Shown here in pieces: positions 21,685-29,991 of a stretch of DNA of 41,116 bases. A program made the translations under genes and the position numbers. The first letter of the stretch is position 1; every line of letters begins with the position of its first letter. The DNA comes from Clostridia bacterium (lineage in GTDB: Bacteria > Bacillota > Clostridia > Oscillospirales > Acutalibacteraceae), in contig JAFWZS010000063.1 of the NCBI GenBank assembly GCA_017522205.1, positions 1 to 41,116 of the forward strand. Reading direction: 5' to 3'. The notes under the pieces are model-generated. The model saw only the letters and a list, made by a program, of their open reading frames with translations, had not been told where the DNA came from and did no database searches.

Positions 21685-23196
21685 TCATTTTTCGCTGATT
21701 ACTGCGGCTCTCTTTTCAGCAAGCTCAACAATAAGTCTCTGCTGAAGCCGACCGTGAATGGGATATAATATAAATGAAAGACCGTAAAGACCTCTTGCAA
21801 GTGCAGGAAGAATACAGAAAATAAGCCATATACCCTTCTGGATTGAAGGGTCGGTATTGGGAATTGCGTTACCGAGCCCGTCCTTGATGGGTACATAATG
21901 AATCCATGTAAGCACCATATTTGAAAGCCAGCCTGTAATTGCGCCTGCAAGCTTTATGAAATAGCCCTGAACAGTTGTTACAAGAGCTTCGTTTCTCATG
22001 CCGTGCTTCCATTCCATATAGTCAAGGGCATCAGCTGTAAGAATCGGGTTACAAACCTGAATAATCTTGTTGGGAAGACCGCAGATTGTAAGCATTATGA
22101 TTACAAATGCAAGGTTAAAAATCTTGTTATCCTCAAAGGTTGCACCGAAGGGATGGTAACCGATTATGTAAAGCAGACCATATGCACCGAAGCCGAAAAG
22201 ACCTGCGCCGATTGCAGTTGCTCTTGCACCGAATTTTCTTACAAGCTTTGCAGCAAAGGGTACCATTACGTAGTTTGGAATACCGGTAAAAATACCGCAG
22301 ATACTTGCGTTTGCAAGTGAACCTGTGTTATTGAGCCAGAAGTATGATTCTGAGTTACTGCCTACTGATTTGAAGTTGTTGAAGAATTCAGCAAGAATAA
22401 TGATAATAAGCGGTCTGTTTCTGAAAACAGTTTTAAATGACTGCCATACCGAAACCTCGTTGATTTCCTCACGGCTTCTCATAGGAACTCTTTCACGGAT
22501 ATTGAAGAAGCCGAAAACTGCAAATATAGCTGCGAAAAACAGCATAAAGGTTGCAAAGCCGCTGTAAATGCCCTGCATTGAAAAGACAGGACTGATTTTC
22601 GGCAGAACCGTTACGAGAATCGGCAGAAATGACGGAAGCCATACACCGAAAAGTTCAACGAATTTCGTGGTAGTAATAAGATTGTTTCGTTCCGTGGTAT
22701 TTGGAGTTATATTGTAAATCATCAGGTTCCAGGCATTGAAATAGCTCATACCGAGACCGTAGATAATTGTTGCTGCAGCGAACCAAGCAGACTTTCCTGC
22801 ACTGCTTGTGATTGTCGGCGCACTGAAAAGCATAAGACCGCCGAGAATCCACACGGGAAGAGGCAGAATAAAGAAAGGTCTTACACGTCCCCAACGGGTT
22901 CTTGTTCGGTCAATAATAAGACCTGAAACTGTGTCGTCTACTGCGTCGTAGATTGTTGAAAAAAGGTTGATGTTAGCGTTTGCCGTTGTACTCAGACCCA
23001 TAAACTGAACCATAAAGAAATCTTTATTGGCAGATATAAACTGGCTGAGGTTTTTCTGACCGAAGTTTACAAGCACATAAGCCGCAATTTCCTTCGGAGT
23101 CAGATATCTTTTCTTAGTATAAGCTAATTTATCGAGAAGCTCGTCATCTGACATTTTTTCTGTCTTAACTTCATTCTCGTTAATTACTTCTGACAT
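21685..23196 (-). CDS. GPH-family sugar:cation symporter (MelB-like MFS_2)
   Basis: A 503-residue, 12-helix symporter. The family signature is plain: STIYDAVDDTVSGLIIDRTRTRWGRVRPF contains the D-x-x-x-D and DRTRTRWG elements that form the cation and sugar sites in MelB. NNFKSVGSNSESYFWLNN and DALDYMEWKHGMRNEA are further GPH markers. The N-terminal 35 residues are hydrophilic. It follows the zinc-ribbon membrane protein gene by 35 nt on the same strand and has no clear promoter of its own, so the two are probably co-transcribed. The sugar is unknown; nearby GH26 and GH36 genes suggest manno- or galacto-oligosaccharides. Confidence 0.88.
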   Translation of the reverse strand: MSEVINENEVKTEKMSDDELLDKLAYTKKRYLTPKEIAAYVLVNFGQKNLSQFISANKDFFMVQFMGLSTTANANINLFSTIYDAVDDTVSGLIIDRTRTRWGRVRPFFILPLPVWILGGLMLFSAPTITSSAGKSAWFAAATIIYGLGMSYFNAWNLMIYNITPNTTERNNLITTTKFVELFGVWLPSFLPILVTVLPKISPVFSMQGIYSGFATFMLFFAAIFAVFGFFNIRERVPMRSREEINEVSVWQSFKTVFRNRPLIIIILAEFFNNFKSVGSNSESYFWLNNTGSLANASICGIFTGIPNYVMVPFAAKLVRKFGARATAIGAGLFGFGAYGLLYIIGYHPFGATFEDNKIFNLAFVIIMLTICGLPNKIIQVCNPILTADALDYMEWKHGMRNEALVTTVQGYFIKLAGAITGWLSNMVLTWIHYVPIKDGLGNAIPNTDPSIQKGIWLIFCILPALARGLYGLSFILYPIHGRLQQRLIVELAEKRAAVISEK

Positions 23197-23231
23197 TTTA
23201 TCACTCTTTCATTATGTATTTTTGAAGAAAA

Positions 23232-24143
23232 TTACTTCTTATTCTTCTTTGCGAGAGCCTCTTTGGCTTTTCTGATCTTTTCTTCTTTTTCAATCTCAGC
23301 CTGCATTTCAGCTTCCAGCCTCTGCTGCTCTTTTCTGATTCTTGCCTGCTCTTCTTTTTCTTCCTTGATTCTAACCTTTTCAAGTCTTTCTTTTTCAAGC
23401 TGATCTTCACTCTTTGCGTCAGCTCTTGAAACGAGGAAGTTTCCGAGGAAAGCTACAAGATTAAGTGCCATATATACAAAGATGCCCCACATTACACTTG
23501 CAGTAGCATTTTCAAAGGTAAGCTCTGCAATTGTAAAAGGCTCTGTGCCGATTTTTCCGCCAACAGATGAGAAGAGGAAAACGGCGACGCCTGTGAAAAC
23601 AAGACCGATAATGTCTGCTATCCACATTGCCTTTGTCTTTGGCTTTTTAAAGGTAATGAAAATCAGGAAGAAAGCTACAACGAGAGTTACAATGCTGAGA
23701 AGTACAAAAAGTAATCCGAGAATTGTAAAGGAAACGGGACCTGAAAAGCCCTCCGCACTCATTGTACCGATGATACCTCCTAAATTCTTGAACAGCATGC
23801 CGAAGAATTTGATTGTGCTTGTACCCTCTGTGAAAAGTCCTAAAAGGTCAAAATTGAGAGCAGCACTGTCACTTGCAATTCTTGCCCAAGGAACAATTAC
23901 ACCGATAATCGGGATAAAAGACATCACAATTCTCAGAATTCTGAGCTTTGTTCCGCCTACCGAGTATTTGAGCATATTCAGTGTACGGTAAAATGCTCCG
24001 AATTTTTCTTCTGCTTTTTTGTTGTCTTCTTCAAGCCGTGCCTCCCAGTTAAAGTTGGGTATGCTTACACCGCACTTGGAGCAGTCAGCTTTAATGTTAT
24101 ACCATTTTATTTCTGCACCGCAGTTTGGACATTTGGTTGCCAT
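23232..24143 (-). CDS. Zinc-ribbon, multi-helix membrane protein with C-terminal coiled coil
   Basis: A 303-residue protein of unrecognised function. An N-terminal zinc ribbon (CPNCGAEIKW ... CSKCGVSI, residues 5-25) is followed by about four transmembrane helices (IVMSFIPIIGVIVPWA, FTILGLLFVLLSIVTLVVAFFLIFITF, MWIADIIGLVFTGVAVFLF, MWGIFVYMALNLVAFLGNFLV). A strongly charged Lys/Glu coiled coil of about 60 residues ends the protein. Ribbon and coil would both face the cytoplasm. ATG follows GGAAAGGG. It has its own promoter (24175-24204) and leads into the GPH symporter gene, which hints at a joint function, for example as an accessory or regulatory partner. Confidence 0.72.
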   Translation of the reverse strand: MATKCPNCGAEIKWYNIKADCSKCGVSIPNFNWEARLEEDNKKAEEKFGAFYRTLNMLKYSVGGTKLRILRIVMSFIPIIGVIVPWARIASDSAALNFDLLGLFTEGTSTIKFFGMLFKNLGGIIGTMSAEGFSGPVSFTILGLLFVLLSIVTLVVAFFLIFITFKKPKTKAMWIADIIGLVFTGVAVFLFSSVGGKIGTEPFTIAELTFENATASVMWGIFVYMALNLVAFLGNFLVSRADAKSEDQLEKERLEKVRIKEEKEEQARIRKEQQRLEAEMQAEIEKEEKIRKAKEALAKKNKK

Positions 24144-24174
24144 TTAAACACCCTTTCCATTATTAATCCTTTAT

Positions 24175-24204
24175 ATTTTACCATTTTGTAATTGTCTCTG
24201 TCAA
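24175..24204 (-). promoter_or_regulatory. Promoter of the zinc-ribbon protein / GPH unit
   Basis: TTGACA (24199-24204) and TAAAAT (24175-24180) are separated by 18 bp. Confidence 0.7.
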
Positions 24205-24271
24205 TGTTGTAAAATTTTTTCGCATTAGAAAGAAAACCGGAATTCTTGTGCAATTTGCATAAAAACTATCA

Positions 24272-24300
24272 TTGACAAAGAAATGCTGACTTGATATAAT
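24272..24300 (+). promoter_or_regulatory. Consensus promoter of the HAD-GH26 operon
   Basis: TTGACA (24272-24277) and TATAAT (24295-24300) with exactly 17 bp between them. Confidence 0.88.
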
Positions 24301-24329
24301 TTCTTAAACAGATAAACGGAGGTACAGCT

Positions 24330-24902
24330 ATGAAAAACCGACTCATAATTTTTGACTGCTTCGGTGTTATCTTTGATGAGGTTGCACCTGTATTCATAAA
24401 GAAATACTTGCCAGAAGGTCAGGCGGAAATTCTCAAGGAAGAGCTTTTTGTACCTGCCGATATGGGCGACATAACCTATGACGAGCTTCTCACAAATATG
24501 GCACGATCTCTTAATTTAGATAAAGATGCAATGACAAAGGATTGGGAAAGCCTTTTCAGACCGAAAGAGGAAACTGTGACTTTTCTGAAATCACTTCAAG
24601 GGAAAGCAGATATCGCCCTTTTGTCAAATGCACCTCTCGGTGTAATTGAAAAGCAGTTCTCCAAGCACAGTCTCTCCCCTCTTTTTGATAAGATCTTCGT
24701 TTCCTGCAACCTGAAAATGGCAAAGCCCGACCCGAAGATTTATCTTCACTGTGTAAGTGAGTTCAAAAAGGTGTATGAAGAAATCTATATGATTGACGAC
24801 AATCTTACGAATCTCCGCTTTCTCCCCGAAATCGGTATTACACCGGTTCATTTCAGAAGCATAGCGGATATTCAATTTCTCTCAGAGGAGACAGATGCAT
24901 GA
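24330..24902 (+). CDS. HAD-superfamily hydrolase (subfamily IA)
   Basis: A 190-residue haloacid dehalogenase-like phosphatase. Motif I is IIFDCFGVIFDE with the nucleophilic Asp but Cys at +1 and Gly at the second catalytic Asp position (DxFG form common in subfamily IA). Motif II is ALLSNAP, motif III MAKPDPKIY with the Lys, motif IV YMIDDNLTNL. A small helical cap lies between motifs I and II. Substrates are usually small phosphometabolites; the missing second Asp of the classical DxD makes phosphatase efficiency uncertain. GGAGG precedes the ATG. Its stop overlaps the start of the mannanase gene (ATGA), so translation is coupled. Confidence 0.85.
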   Translation: MKNRLIIFDCFGVIFDEVAPVFIKKYLPEGQAEILKEELFVPADMGDITYDELLTNMARSLNLDKDAMTKDWESLFRPKEETVTFLKSLQGKADIALLSNAPLGVIEKQFSKHSLSPLFDKIFVSCNLKMAKPDPKIYLHCVSEFKKVYEEIYMIDDNLTNLRFLPEIGITPVHFRSIADIQFLSEETDA

Positions 24903-25888
24903 AAAAAAGTTTTATAAAGGTTTTATCTGCTCTGCTTGTTTTACTTGTGGCTCTTACCGGCTGCTCATTTCAGAAAGATAAGCCTTCGCTTTCAAACCAA
25001 AATGCAATTTCGGAAGCAAAAACGCTTTACGATTTGCTTTACTATGCAAACGAAGAGCTTGGAGTTACTCTTTCTGCTCAGCAGGAATCAACTTGGATGG
25101 GAAGCGACGACTACGAATTCAGCTACATTTATGAAAGAACCGGCAAAGCTCCTGCCATAAGAGGCTTTGACTATATGAATGATGACTTTGACGGTGTCAA
25201 CAAAAGAGCCGTTAAATGGCATAAGGCAGGCGGATTTGTAACTATATGCTGGCACTGCGGCAGCGACTTTTCAGGTGAGTGGAAGGACTGCATGGAAGAC
25301 GAGGTTGCCGATTGGGAAAAGATACTCACAGAAGGTACTGCTGAGTATAAGGCTATGATAAAAGGTATGGACAAAGCCGCAAAGGCTCTTAAAAAGCTCT
25401 GCGACAAAAATATTCCCGTTTTATGGCGACCTTTCCACGAGCTTGACGGTGATTGGTTCTGGTGGGGCAAGGGCGGAAGTGAAAACTTCAAAAAGCTCTG
25501 GCAGATTATGTATGACAGATATACAAATCATTGGGAACTTAACAATCTTATCTGGGTGCTTGGCTACTCTCACAAAATGGAAAAGGTGAAAGATTGGTAT
25601 CCCGGCGACGAATACTGCGACATTATCGGCGCTGACACCTACGATATGGAAATTAACAGTAAGCTCTACAAAACAATGAGCAGAGTTACAAAAGCAGAAA
25701 AGCCCTTATGTTTGCACGAGTGCGGTCAGAATCCCACCGAGGAGAATTTCAAAAAAGCTCCCTGGTCTTACTTCATGACCTGGCACACCGAATATCTCAC
25801 CGACAGAAACACCAACGAGGCTCTACGTGAGCTTTATAACAGCGATATTGTTATTACTCTTGATGAGCTGCATAAAACCGAACCGTAA
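24899..25888 (+). CDS. GH26 beta-mannanase lipoprotein
   Basis: A 329-residue surface enzyme. The lipoprotein signal ends at LTGC (Cys22), so the protein is anchored outside. The catalytic domain is GH26: IRGFDYMND, WHCGSD, the acid/base in WRPFHELDGDWFWWG (E181), and the nucleophile in LCLHECG (E274). GH26 enzymes mostly cleave beta-1,4-mannan or galactomannan. No carbohydrate-binding module is present. It overlaps the HAD gene by four bases and ends before a short terminator. With the GH36 and GPH genes it suggests use of galactomannan, although these loci are separate transcription units. Confidence 0.9.
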   Translation: MKKSFIKVLSALLVLLVALTGCSFQKDKPSLSNQNAISEAKTLYDLLYYANEELGVTLSAQQESTWMGSDDYEFSYIYERTGKAPAIRGFDYMNDDFDGVNKRAVKWHKAGGFVTICWHCGSDFSGEWKDCMEDEVADWEKILTEGTAEYKAMIKGMDKAAKALKKLCDKNIPVLWRPFHELDGDWFWWGKGGSENFKKLWQIMYDRYTNHWELNNLIWVLGYSHKMEKVKDWYPGDEYCDIIGADTYDMEINSKLYKTMSRVTKAEKPLCLHECGQNPTEENFKKAPWSYFMTWHTEYLTDRNTNEALRELYNSDIVITLDELHKTEP

Positions 25889-25894
25889 TAAATT

Positions 25895-25919
25895 AACCCT
25901 CCGATTTTCGGAGGGTTTA
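25895..25919. terminator. Terminator between the GH26 and VanY-like genes
   Basis: AACCCTCCG / CGGAGGGTT form a 9-bp GC-rich stem with an ATTTT loop. T-runs are short on both sides. Confidence 0.75.
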
Positions 25920-25922
25920 CTG

Positions 25923-26909
25923 TTATTCAATTCCTAAATATTCCTCAAGGCAAAGACCGCTGTTTTTTATGCTTTCCGCATATTCGACACCCACAAAACG
26001 CCAATGCCACGGCTCGGGAACAATGCCCGTTATCTCCTGCTTATCTGCGGTGTATCTGAGAATGAAGCCGTACTTATGAGCATTTTCCGTAAGCCATTTG
26101 TACTCCTTGGTATTTGCGAAATCGTCTCTCGTATTGCATATATCCATAGCAAGGCCTAAGTTATGCTCACTTGTTCCCGGCGGAAGAATTACGGTTGCAG
26201 CTTTTTTTGCTGCGTCCTCCTCGTTAAGGTTATACTGACTCATATACTGCTTTGTAAGATTGATATAGTTATTTCTCTGTCTTTCATAAGAACGATAGCC
26301 TGAATAAGGAGTTAGTGTTATTCCGTCTTTTTTTGCGGCGGTGTACATCTCTTCATAGTAAGGTGTTACACCCTCTTCCATATAATAGCCCGTGTCAAAA
26401 ATTTCGCTTAGGGTAGGCTTATAGCTGCCGTCTGCAGCACGTTTTGCGTTGACCACAACGAGATAAGGATTACCTTCTGTGGGGTCAACTGTGATTCTGT
26501 CTTTTGCCAGAGGGTCAGCAAAATTCATTTTATCGGTGGGCTTTTTTTCTGAAAGATACTGGGTTGAGATGTAAAACTCCTTACCGCCGTATTTTACTGC
26601 ACTCCAACCGTCATCAAGGTGCTTTATAAGCTCAATGCTTTCACCCAAAGAAAGCGACCCTACTATTTTGCAGCTTGTGTTTGGTTGTTCTCGTACATTG
26701 ACGTTGGCAGTTGCGTAAAGAGTTTTCCCTTTTTCTGTAATTTCTTCATTAGTGGTGGTTTCTTCAGTGGTTGTTTCAGCTTCTGCAGTTGTTGTTATCA
26801 CCGTCGGCTCAGTTTTTCCGAAGGGGTCAACATTATCATTACCACATGAAGTAAAAAGCAAGCCTGCCGACAAAATGGCAATAGGTATAATTAATTTTTT
26901 AATCTTCAT
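25923..26909 (-). CDS. VanY-like D-alanyl-D-alanine carboxypeptidase lipoprotein with SH3 domain
   Basis: A 328-residue lipoprotein (lipobox LLFTSC, Cys22) that trims the terminal D-Ala from peptidoglycan stems. After a Thr/Glu-rich linker (about 33-60) comes an SH3-like wall-binding domain (YATANVNVREQPNTSCKIVGSL ... YLSEK, about 64-120), then a peptidase M15B domain with YSGYRSYERQ, the zinc site SEHNLGLAMDI and EPWHWRFVG. It carries all expected metal and catalytic residues. It is a single-gene unit with its own promoter. It most likely acts in ordinary wall maturation; there are no vancomycin-resistance genes around it. Confidence 0.92.
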   Translation of the reverse strand: MKIKKLIIPIAILSAGLLFTSCGNDNVDPFGKTEPTVITTTAEAETTTEETTTNEEITEKGKTLYATANVNVREQPNTSCKIVGSLSLGESIELIKHLDDGWSAVKYGGKEFYISTQYLSEKKPTDKMNFADPLAKDRITVDPTEGNPYLVVVNAKRAADGSYKPTLSEIFDTGYYMEEGVTPYYEEMYTAAKKDGITLTPYSGYRSYERQRNNYINLTKQYMSQYNLNEEDAAKKAATVILPPGTSEHNLGLAMDICNTRDDFANTKEYKWLTENAHKYGFILRYTADKQEITGIVPEPWHWRFVGVEYAESIKNSGLCLEEYLGIE

Positions 26910-26932
26910 TTTTCAACACCTCTTATGATTTC

Positions 26933-26961
26933 ATTATACCCAAAACTAGTTCTAAAGACAA
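26933..26961 (-). promoter_or_regulatory. Promoter of the VanY-like gene
   Basis: TTGTCT (26956-26961) and TATAAT (26933-26938) are separated by 17 bp. Confidence 0.75.
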
Positions 26962-27001
26962 GGTGCAAAACTAAAACTTAAGGTGTTTTTAATAATATAC
27001 A

Positions 27002-27027
27002 TCAAAAAACCGCCAATGAAGGCGGTT
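27002..27027 (-). terminator. Terminator of the rsmD-coaD-coiled-coil unit
   Basis: AACCGCC / GGCGGTT form a 7-bp stem (27008-27027), followed by TTTTTT on the minus strand. Confidence 0.88.
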
Positions 27028-27036
27028 CTTTCTTGA

Positions 27037-27843
27037 TTATTCGTTCATACCAAGAACGTTCTTCTGGTTGTTGTATTCAACCTGGAAGCTCTTGTTAACC
27101 TCGTTAATCTGGTCAAGGCTTGTCTTAGCAACGTTCTGATAACCTGCAAGGCTTGAAATTACAAAGTCGTGAGCACCCTGAACAATACCGATTGCCCAGT
27201 CTCTTGACTGTGTCTTAAGCTCGTTGCACTGTGCTGTTGTTTCAGCAATCATATTCTTAGCCTGAACTTCTGTGTTAGCCTTAATCTGCTCGCTGTGTTC
27301 CTTAGCCATACGTGTGATGTTGTGCTCCTGAACCATAGCTTCAGCCTGGGCCTTTGCACGCTTGAGAATTTCTTCGGCGTCCTTCTTACCCTTATCTGTT
27401 GTTGAAGCATAGAAGCTTCTTGCGTTTGCAACGATTTCTGCTTCCTGCTTACGTGCATTTGCAATGATTTCGTTTGCTTCCTTTGTAGCCTGACCTACAA
27501 TTGCAGCCTCGTTGTCGAGAATTGCCTTTGCATCAATCATTTCCTGGGGGAACTTGTTCTGGATATACTGTGAAAGAGTTGCGATTTCCTCAGCTTCTAC
27601 AACTCTCTTTTTCTTTGAGAAGAAGTATTTTTTGCCTCTTGAAACAAGAGATTCCATTTCGATTATGAGCTTGTCGAACTCCATGCTGCCCCACTTGTCC
27701 TCAGCAGCAGCTTCGTCGTAGGTGCCGAATTCTGTAATCTCCTCGTATTCTTCCTCTGTTTCAATTGTGTTTGACTGAAGAGTTTCAAATTCTTCTTCAG
27801 CTTCTGTGTCAAGGTCTGTTTCTAAATCATAAAAATGTGACAT
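27037..27843 (-). CDS. Long coiled-coil protein encoded next to coaD
   Basis: A 268-residue soluble protein of unknown function. The first 55 residues are highly acidic (LETDLDTEAEEEFETL ... EEEYEEITEF). After a short basic stretch (RGKKYFFSKKKRVV) comes a long Ala/Glu/Lys-rich helix (about 95-240; AKAILDNEAAIVGQATKEANEIIANARKQEAEIVANA...) with heptad character, like DivIVA or the b-subunit of ATP synthases. There is no membrane helix. Proteins of this kind are often found after rsmD-coaD in Clostridia and are sometimes labelled ATPase from the b-subunit likeness, though no nucleotide-binding motif is present. ATG follows AAAGGGTG, 16 nt after coaD. Confidence 0.75.
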   Translation of the reverse strand: MSHFYDLETDLDTEAEEEFETLQSNTIETEEEYEEITEFGTYDEAAAEDKWGSMEFDKLIIEMESLVSRGKKYFFSKKKRVVEAEEIATLSQYIQNKFPQEMIDAKAILDNEAAIVGQATKEANEIIANARKQEAEIVANARSFYASTTDKGKKDAEEILKRAKAQAEAMVQEHNITRMAKEHSEQIKANTEVQAKNMIAETTAQCNELKTQSRDWAIGIVQGAHDFVISSLAGYQNVAKTSLDQINEVNKSFQVEYNNQKNVLGMNE

Positions 27844-27859
27844 TGTTTACACCCTTTCT

Positions 27860-28354
27860 TTAGCCTTTCTTTAATCTTTCAATTATTTCATTTGAAACTT
27901 CCTCCGGTAAAAACGGAGAAACATCGCCGCCGAGCATGCACACCTGCTTGATCATACTTGAGCTGAGGAACATGTGCTCCGGACCGGCAGCCATAAATAA
28001 GGTCTCTGTGTTTTCGTTGAGCTTCTTGTTGATAAGTGCCTGCTGAAATTCATCCTCAAAATCGGAAACAGCCCTAAGGCCCTTTATGATTGCAATTGCA
28101 TTCTGCTTTTTTGCATAGTCTGCAAGAAGTCCCATTGAGGAATCAACAACAACGTTGGGCAAGTCCTTTGTGCATTTTCTGATGAACTCCACTCTCTGCT
28201 CAACGGAGAAAGCGTAAGTGCCCATTTTGCGGTGATTTGACATAACAGCCACAATCAGCTTGTCAAACATCCCCGCACTTCTTCTGATTATATCCAGATG
28301 ACCGCTTGTTACAGGGTCAAAGGAACCGGGATAAATTGCGATTTTCTCTTTCAT
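27860..28354 (-). CDS. coaD: Phosphopantetheine adenylyltransferase CoaD
   Basis: A 164-residue nucleotidyltransferase for the fourth step of coenzyme A synthesis (4'-phosphopantetheine + ATP to dephospho-CoA). It shows YPGSFDPVTSGHLDIIRR with the T/HxGH ATP site, KGLRAVSDFEDEFQ, and the C-terminal ISSSMIKQ-like segment (LSSSMIKQV). Length is standard. ATG overlaps the rsmD stop (ATGA), the usual rsmD-coaD coupling. Confidence 0.97.
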   Translation of the reverse strand: MKEKIAIYPGSFDPVTSGHLDIIRRSAGMFDKLIVAVMSNHRKMGTYAFSVEQRVEFIRKCTKDLPNVVVDSSMGLLADYAKKQNAIAIIKGLRAVSDFEDEFQQALINKKLNENTETLFMAAGPEHMFLSSSMIKQVCMLGGDVSPFLPEEVSNEIIERLKKG

Positions 28355-28905
28355 TCAGTATCGCTCCCTTCACTGAATCTGTATACAAACAGACCCGTTT
28401 TACCGTAGCGATACTTTTTCTGAAGACTGAAGGTGCCTGCTTTTTCGGGAACCTCGTCCTTGAAAGGTGCTTCGCAGATTACAACACCGCCCTCATTCAT
28501 TACGTCGGAAATTTTTCCGAGAGCCTTTTCAAGAAGACCTACTGAATAAGGCGGGTCGATAAAGGCGATGTCATACTTTTCACTTCTTCTTGAAAGAAAT
28601 GAAATTGCGTCTGTGTTAAGCACAACAGCCTGCTTAGAAAAGCCGGTTGTCTCAAGATTCTTCTTTATGACCTCAACGCTCTTTTTGGATGCATCAACAA
28701 TAACTGCACTGTGAGCCCCTCTTGAAAGAGCTTCAATTGCAAGCTGACCGCAGCCGCCGAAAAGATCAAGAACCTTTCTGCCCTCAATTTCAAACTGAAT
28801 GATTGAAAAAAGAGCCTCTTTAACAATATCGGTTGTAGGTCTGACGTCGTCACCTTCAAGGGTTAAAAGACGTCTTCCTCTGGCTGTTCCTGTAATAACT
28901 CTCAT
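28351..28905 (-). CDS. rsmD: 16S rRNA (guanine966-N2)-methyltransferase RsmD
   Basis: A 184-residue class I methyltransferase that modifies G966 of 16S rRNA during 30S assembly. Features are MRVITGTARGRRL, RPTTDIVKEALFSII, VLDLFGGCGQLAIEALSRGA (SAM motif I), and the catalytic FIDPPY. The start is ATG at 28903-28905, 9 nt after GGGGTG; a GTG at 28917 overlaps that site. A 138-nt gap separates it from yhaM and could hold a promoter, but I found no convincing one. Confidence 0.95.
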   Translation of the reverse strand: MRVITGTARGRRLLTLEGDDVRPTTDIVKEALFSIIQFEIEGRKVLDLFGGCGQLAIEALSRGAHSAVIVDASKKSVEVIKKNLETTGFSKQAVVLNTDAISFLSRRSEKYDIAFIDPPYSVGLLEKALGKISDVMNEGGVVICEAPFKDEVPEKAGTFSLQKKYRYGKTGLFVYRFSEGSDTE

Positions 28906-29043
28906 CAGACATAACACCCCATATTAAATGTATTATGTATTATCACATTTTTTCAGAAAAAAAGCAACACTATTTTCTGAATTTCTGCAAATTTACTCAA
29001 TTTTCCACTGTATTACGTCATTTTTTTGCTAAGTTTTCTCAAA

Positions 29044-29991
29044 TTAGTCGAGATTTGCCTTGGGTTTACTCTCTTTTCTGCCGTGGTTAAAGAGCTTTCT
29101 GTTGTCAAGCGCCCACATTCTGCCTGTGAATTCGCCTTCCTTGATTTCACCCACTGCACTTGTAATTTCAAAAATTGTTGCATCAAGGGTGTCAAGCTGG
29201 CTGAGAATTTCTGCTTCAAGGAACATAGGTCTTACTGCTGCACCGAAATCAGGCTCACCGTGATGTGAAATTACCATGTGCTCAAGAAGCATAGCCTTAT
29301 CTGAAGGAATGCCAAGCTCAAGAGCCTTCTGCTCAATTTTCATAGCTCCCATTACAAGGTGGCCGATTAATTCACCCTTTATGCTGTAAGAGGAAACAAG
29401 TCCTGCAGGGTTAAGGTCAAACTCGTCAATTTTGCAAAGGTCGTGCACAATAATTCCGCACATAAGAAGGTCTCTGTCAACGGAGGGGTAGAGCATAGCC
29501 ACACCCTCTGCAAGCTTAATGATTGAAAGTGTATGGTAGAGAAGACCGCCTCTGATTGCATGGTGAAGCTTGAAGGCTGCAGGCCAGGTGAGAATTTCTT
29601 TTTCCCTGTCCTTCACGAGAGCATAGGTAAGAGTTTTAAGGTCTTCGTCCTTGACTGAAGCAATTACGTTCATAATTGCACCCAGCATCATTTCACCTGA
29701 ATACTCAGCTGTGGGAACAAAATCCGAAATATTTACACCGTCAGCAGCAGTTACCTTTCTGATCTTTTCAACTCTCAGCTGGTCAACTCCGTTAAACTGT
29801 GTTACGGTTGCTCTTACCTTAATAAGCTCACCTGCTTCATAAGAGCCGTGTGAAAGCTCACTGTAATCCCAGAGTTTTGCCGAAATCTCACCGCTTTTGT
29901 CACAGAGCATCATATCAAGATAAGGTGCTCCCTTTACGTTAGTTTTTCTGTCTACGGTTTTAATAAGCCAGAAGCCGTCGTTACTGCTCAT
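29044..29991 (-). CDS. yhaM: 3'-5' exoribonuclease YhaM family protein
   Basis: A 315-residue protein with an N-terminal OB-fold nucleic-acid binding domain (about 1-90) and a metal-dependent HD domain (LHHAIRGGLLYHTLS, IIVHDLCKIDEF, HMVISHHGEPDFGA). This arrangement is that of B. subtilis YhaM, a 3'-5' exonuclease acting on RNA and ssDNA. Length is equal. It overlaps mrnC by 11 bp and has a strong GGAGGAG site, so the two ribonuclease genes are translated together. Confidence 0.93.
   Translation of the reverse strand: MSSNDGFWLIKTVDRKTNVKGAPYLDMMLCDKSGEISAKLWDYSELSHGSYEAGELIKVRATVTQFNGVDQLRVEKIRKVTAADGVNISDFVPTAEYSGEMMLGAIMNVIASVKDEDLKTLTYALVKDREKEILTWPAAFKLHHAIRGGLLYHTLSIIKLAEGVAMLYPSVDRDLLMCGIIVHDLCKIDEFDLNPAGLVSSYSIKGELIGHLVMGAMKIEQKALELGIPSDKAMLLEHMVISHHGEPDFGAAVRPMFLEAEILSQLDTLDATIFEITSAVGEIKEGEFTGRMWALDNRKLFNHGRKESKPKANLD

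Noticed and set aside
24330..24902. HAD gene as a pseudogene because the second Asp of motif I is missing
   Set aside because: DxFG motif I variants are normal in subfamily IA, the other motifs are complete, and the gene is tightly coupled to its neighbour.
25923..26909. Vancomycin-resistance locus suggested by the VanY-like protein
   Set aside because: No vanA/B ligase, vanH, vanX or two-component genes are nearby; M15B carboxypeptidases are common in ordinary wall metabolism.
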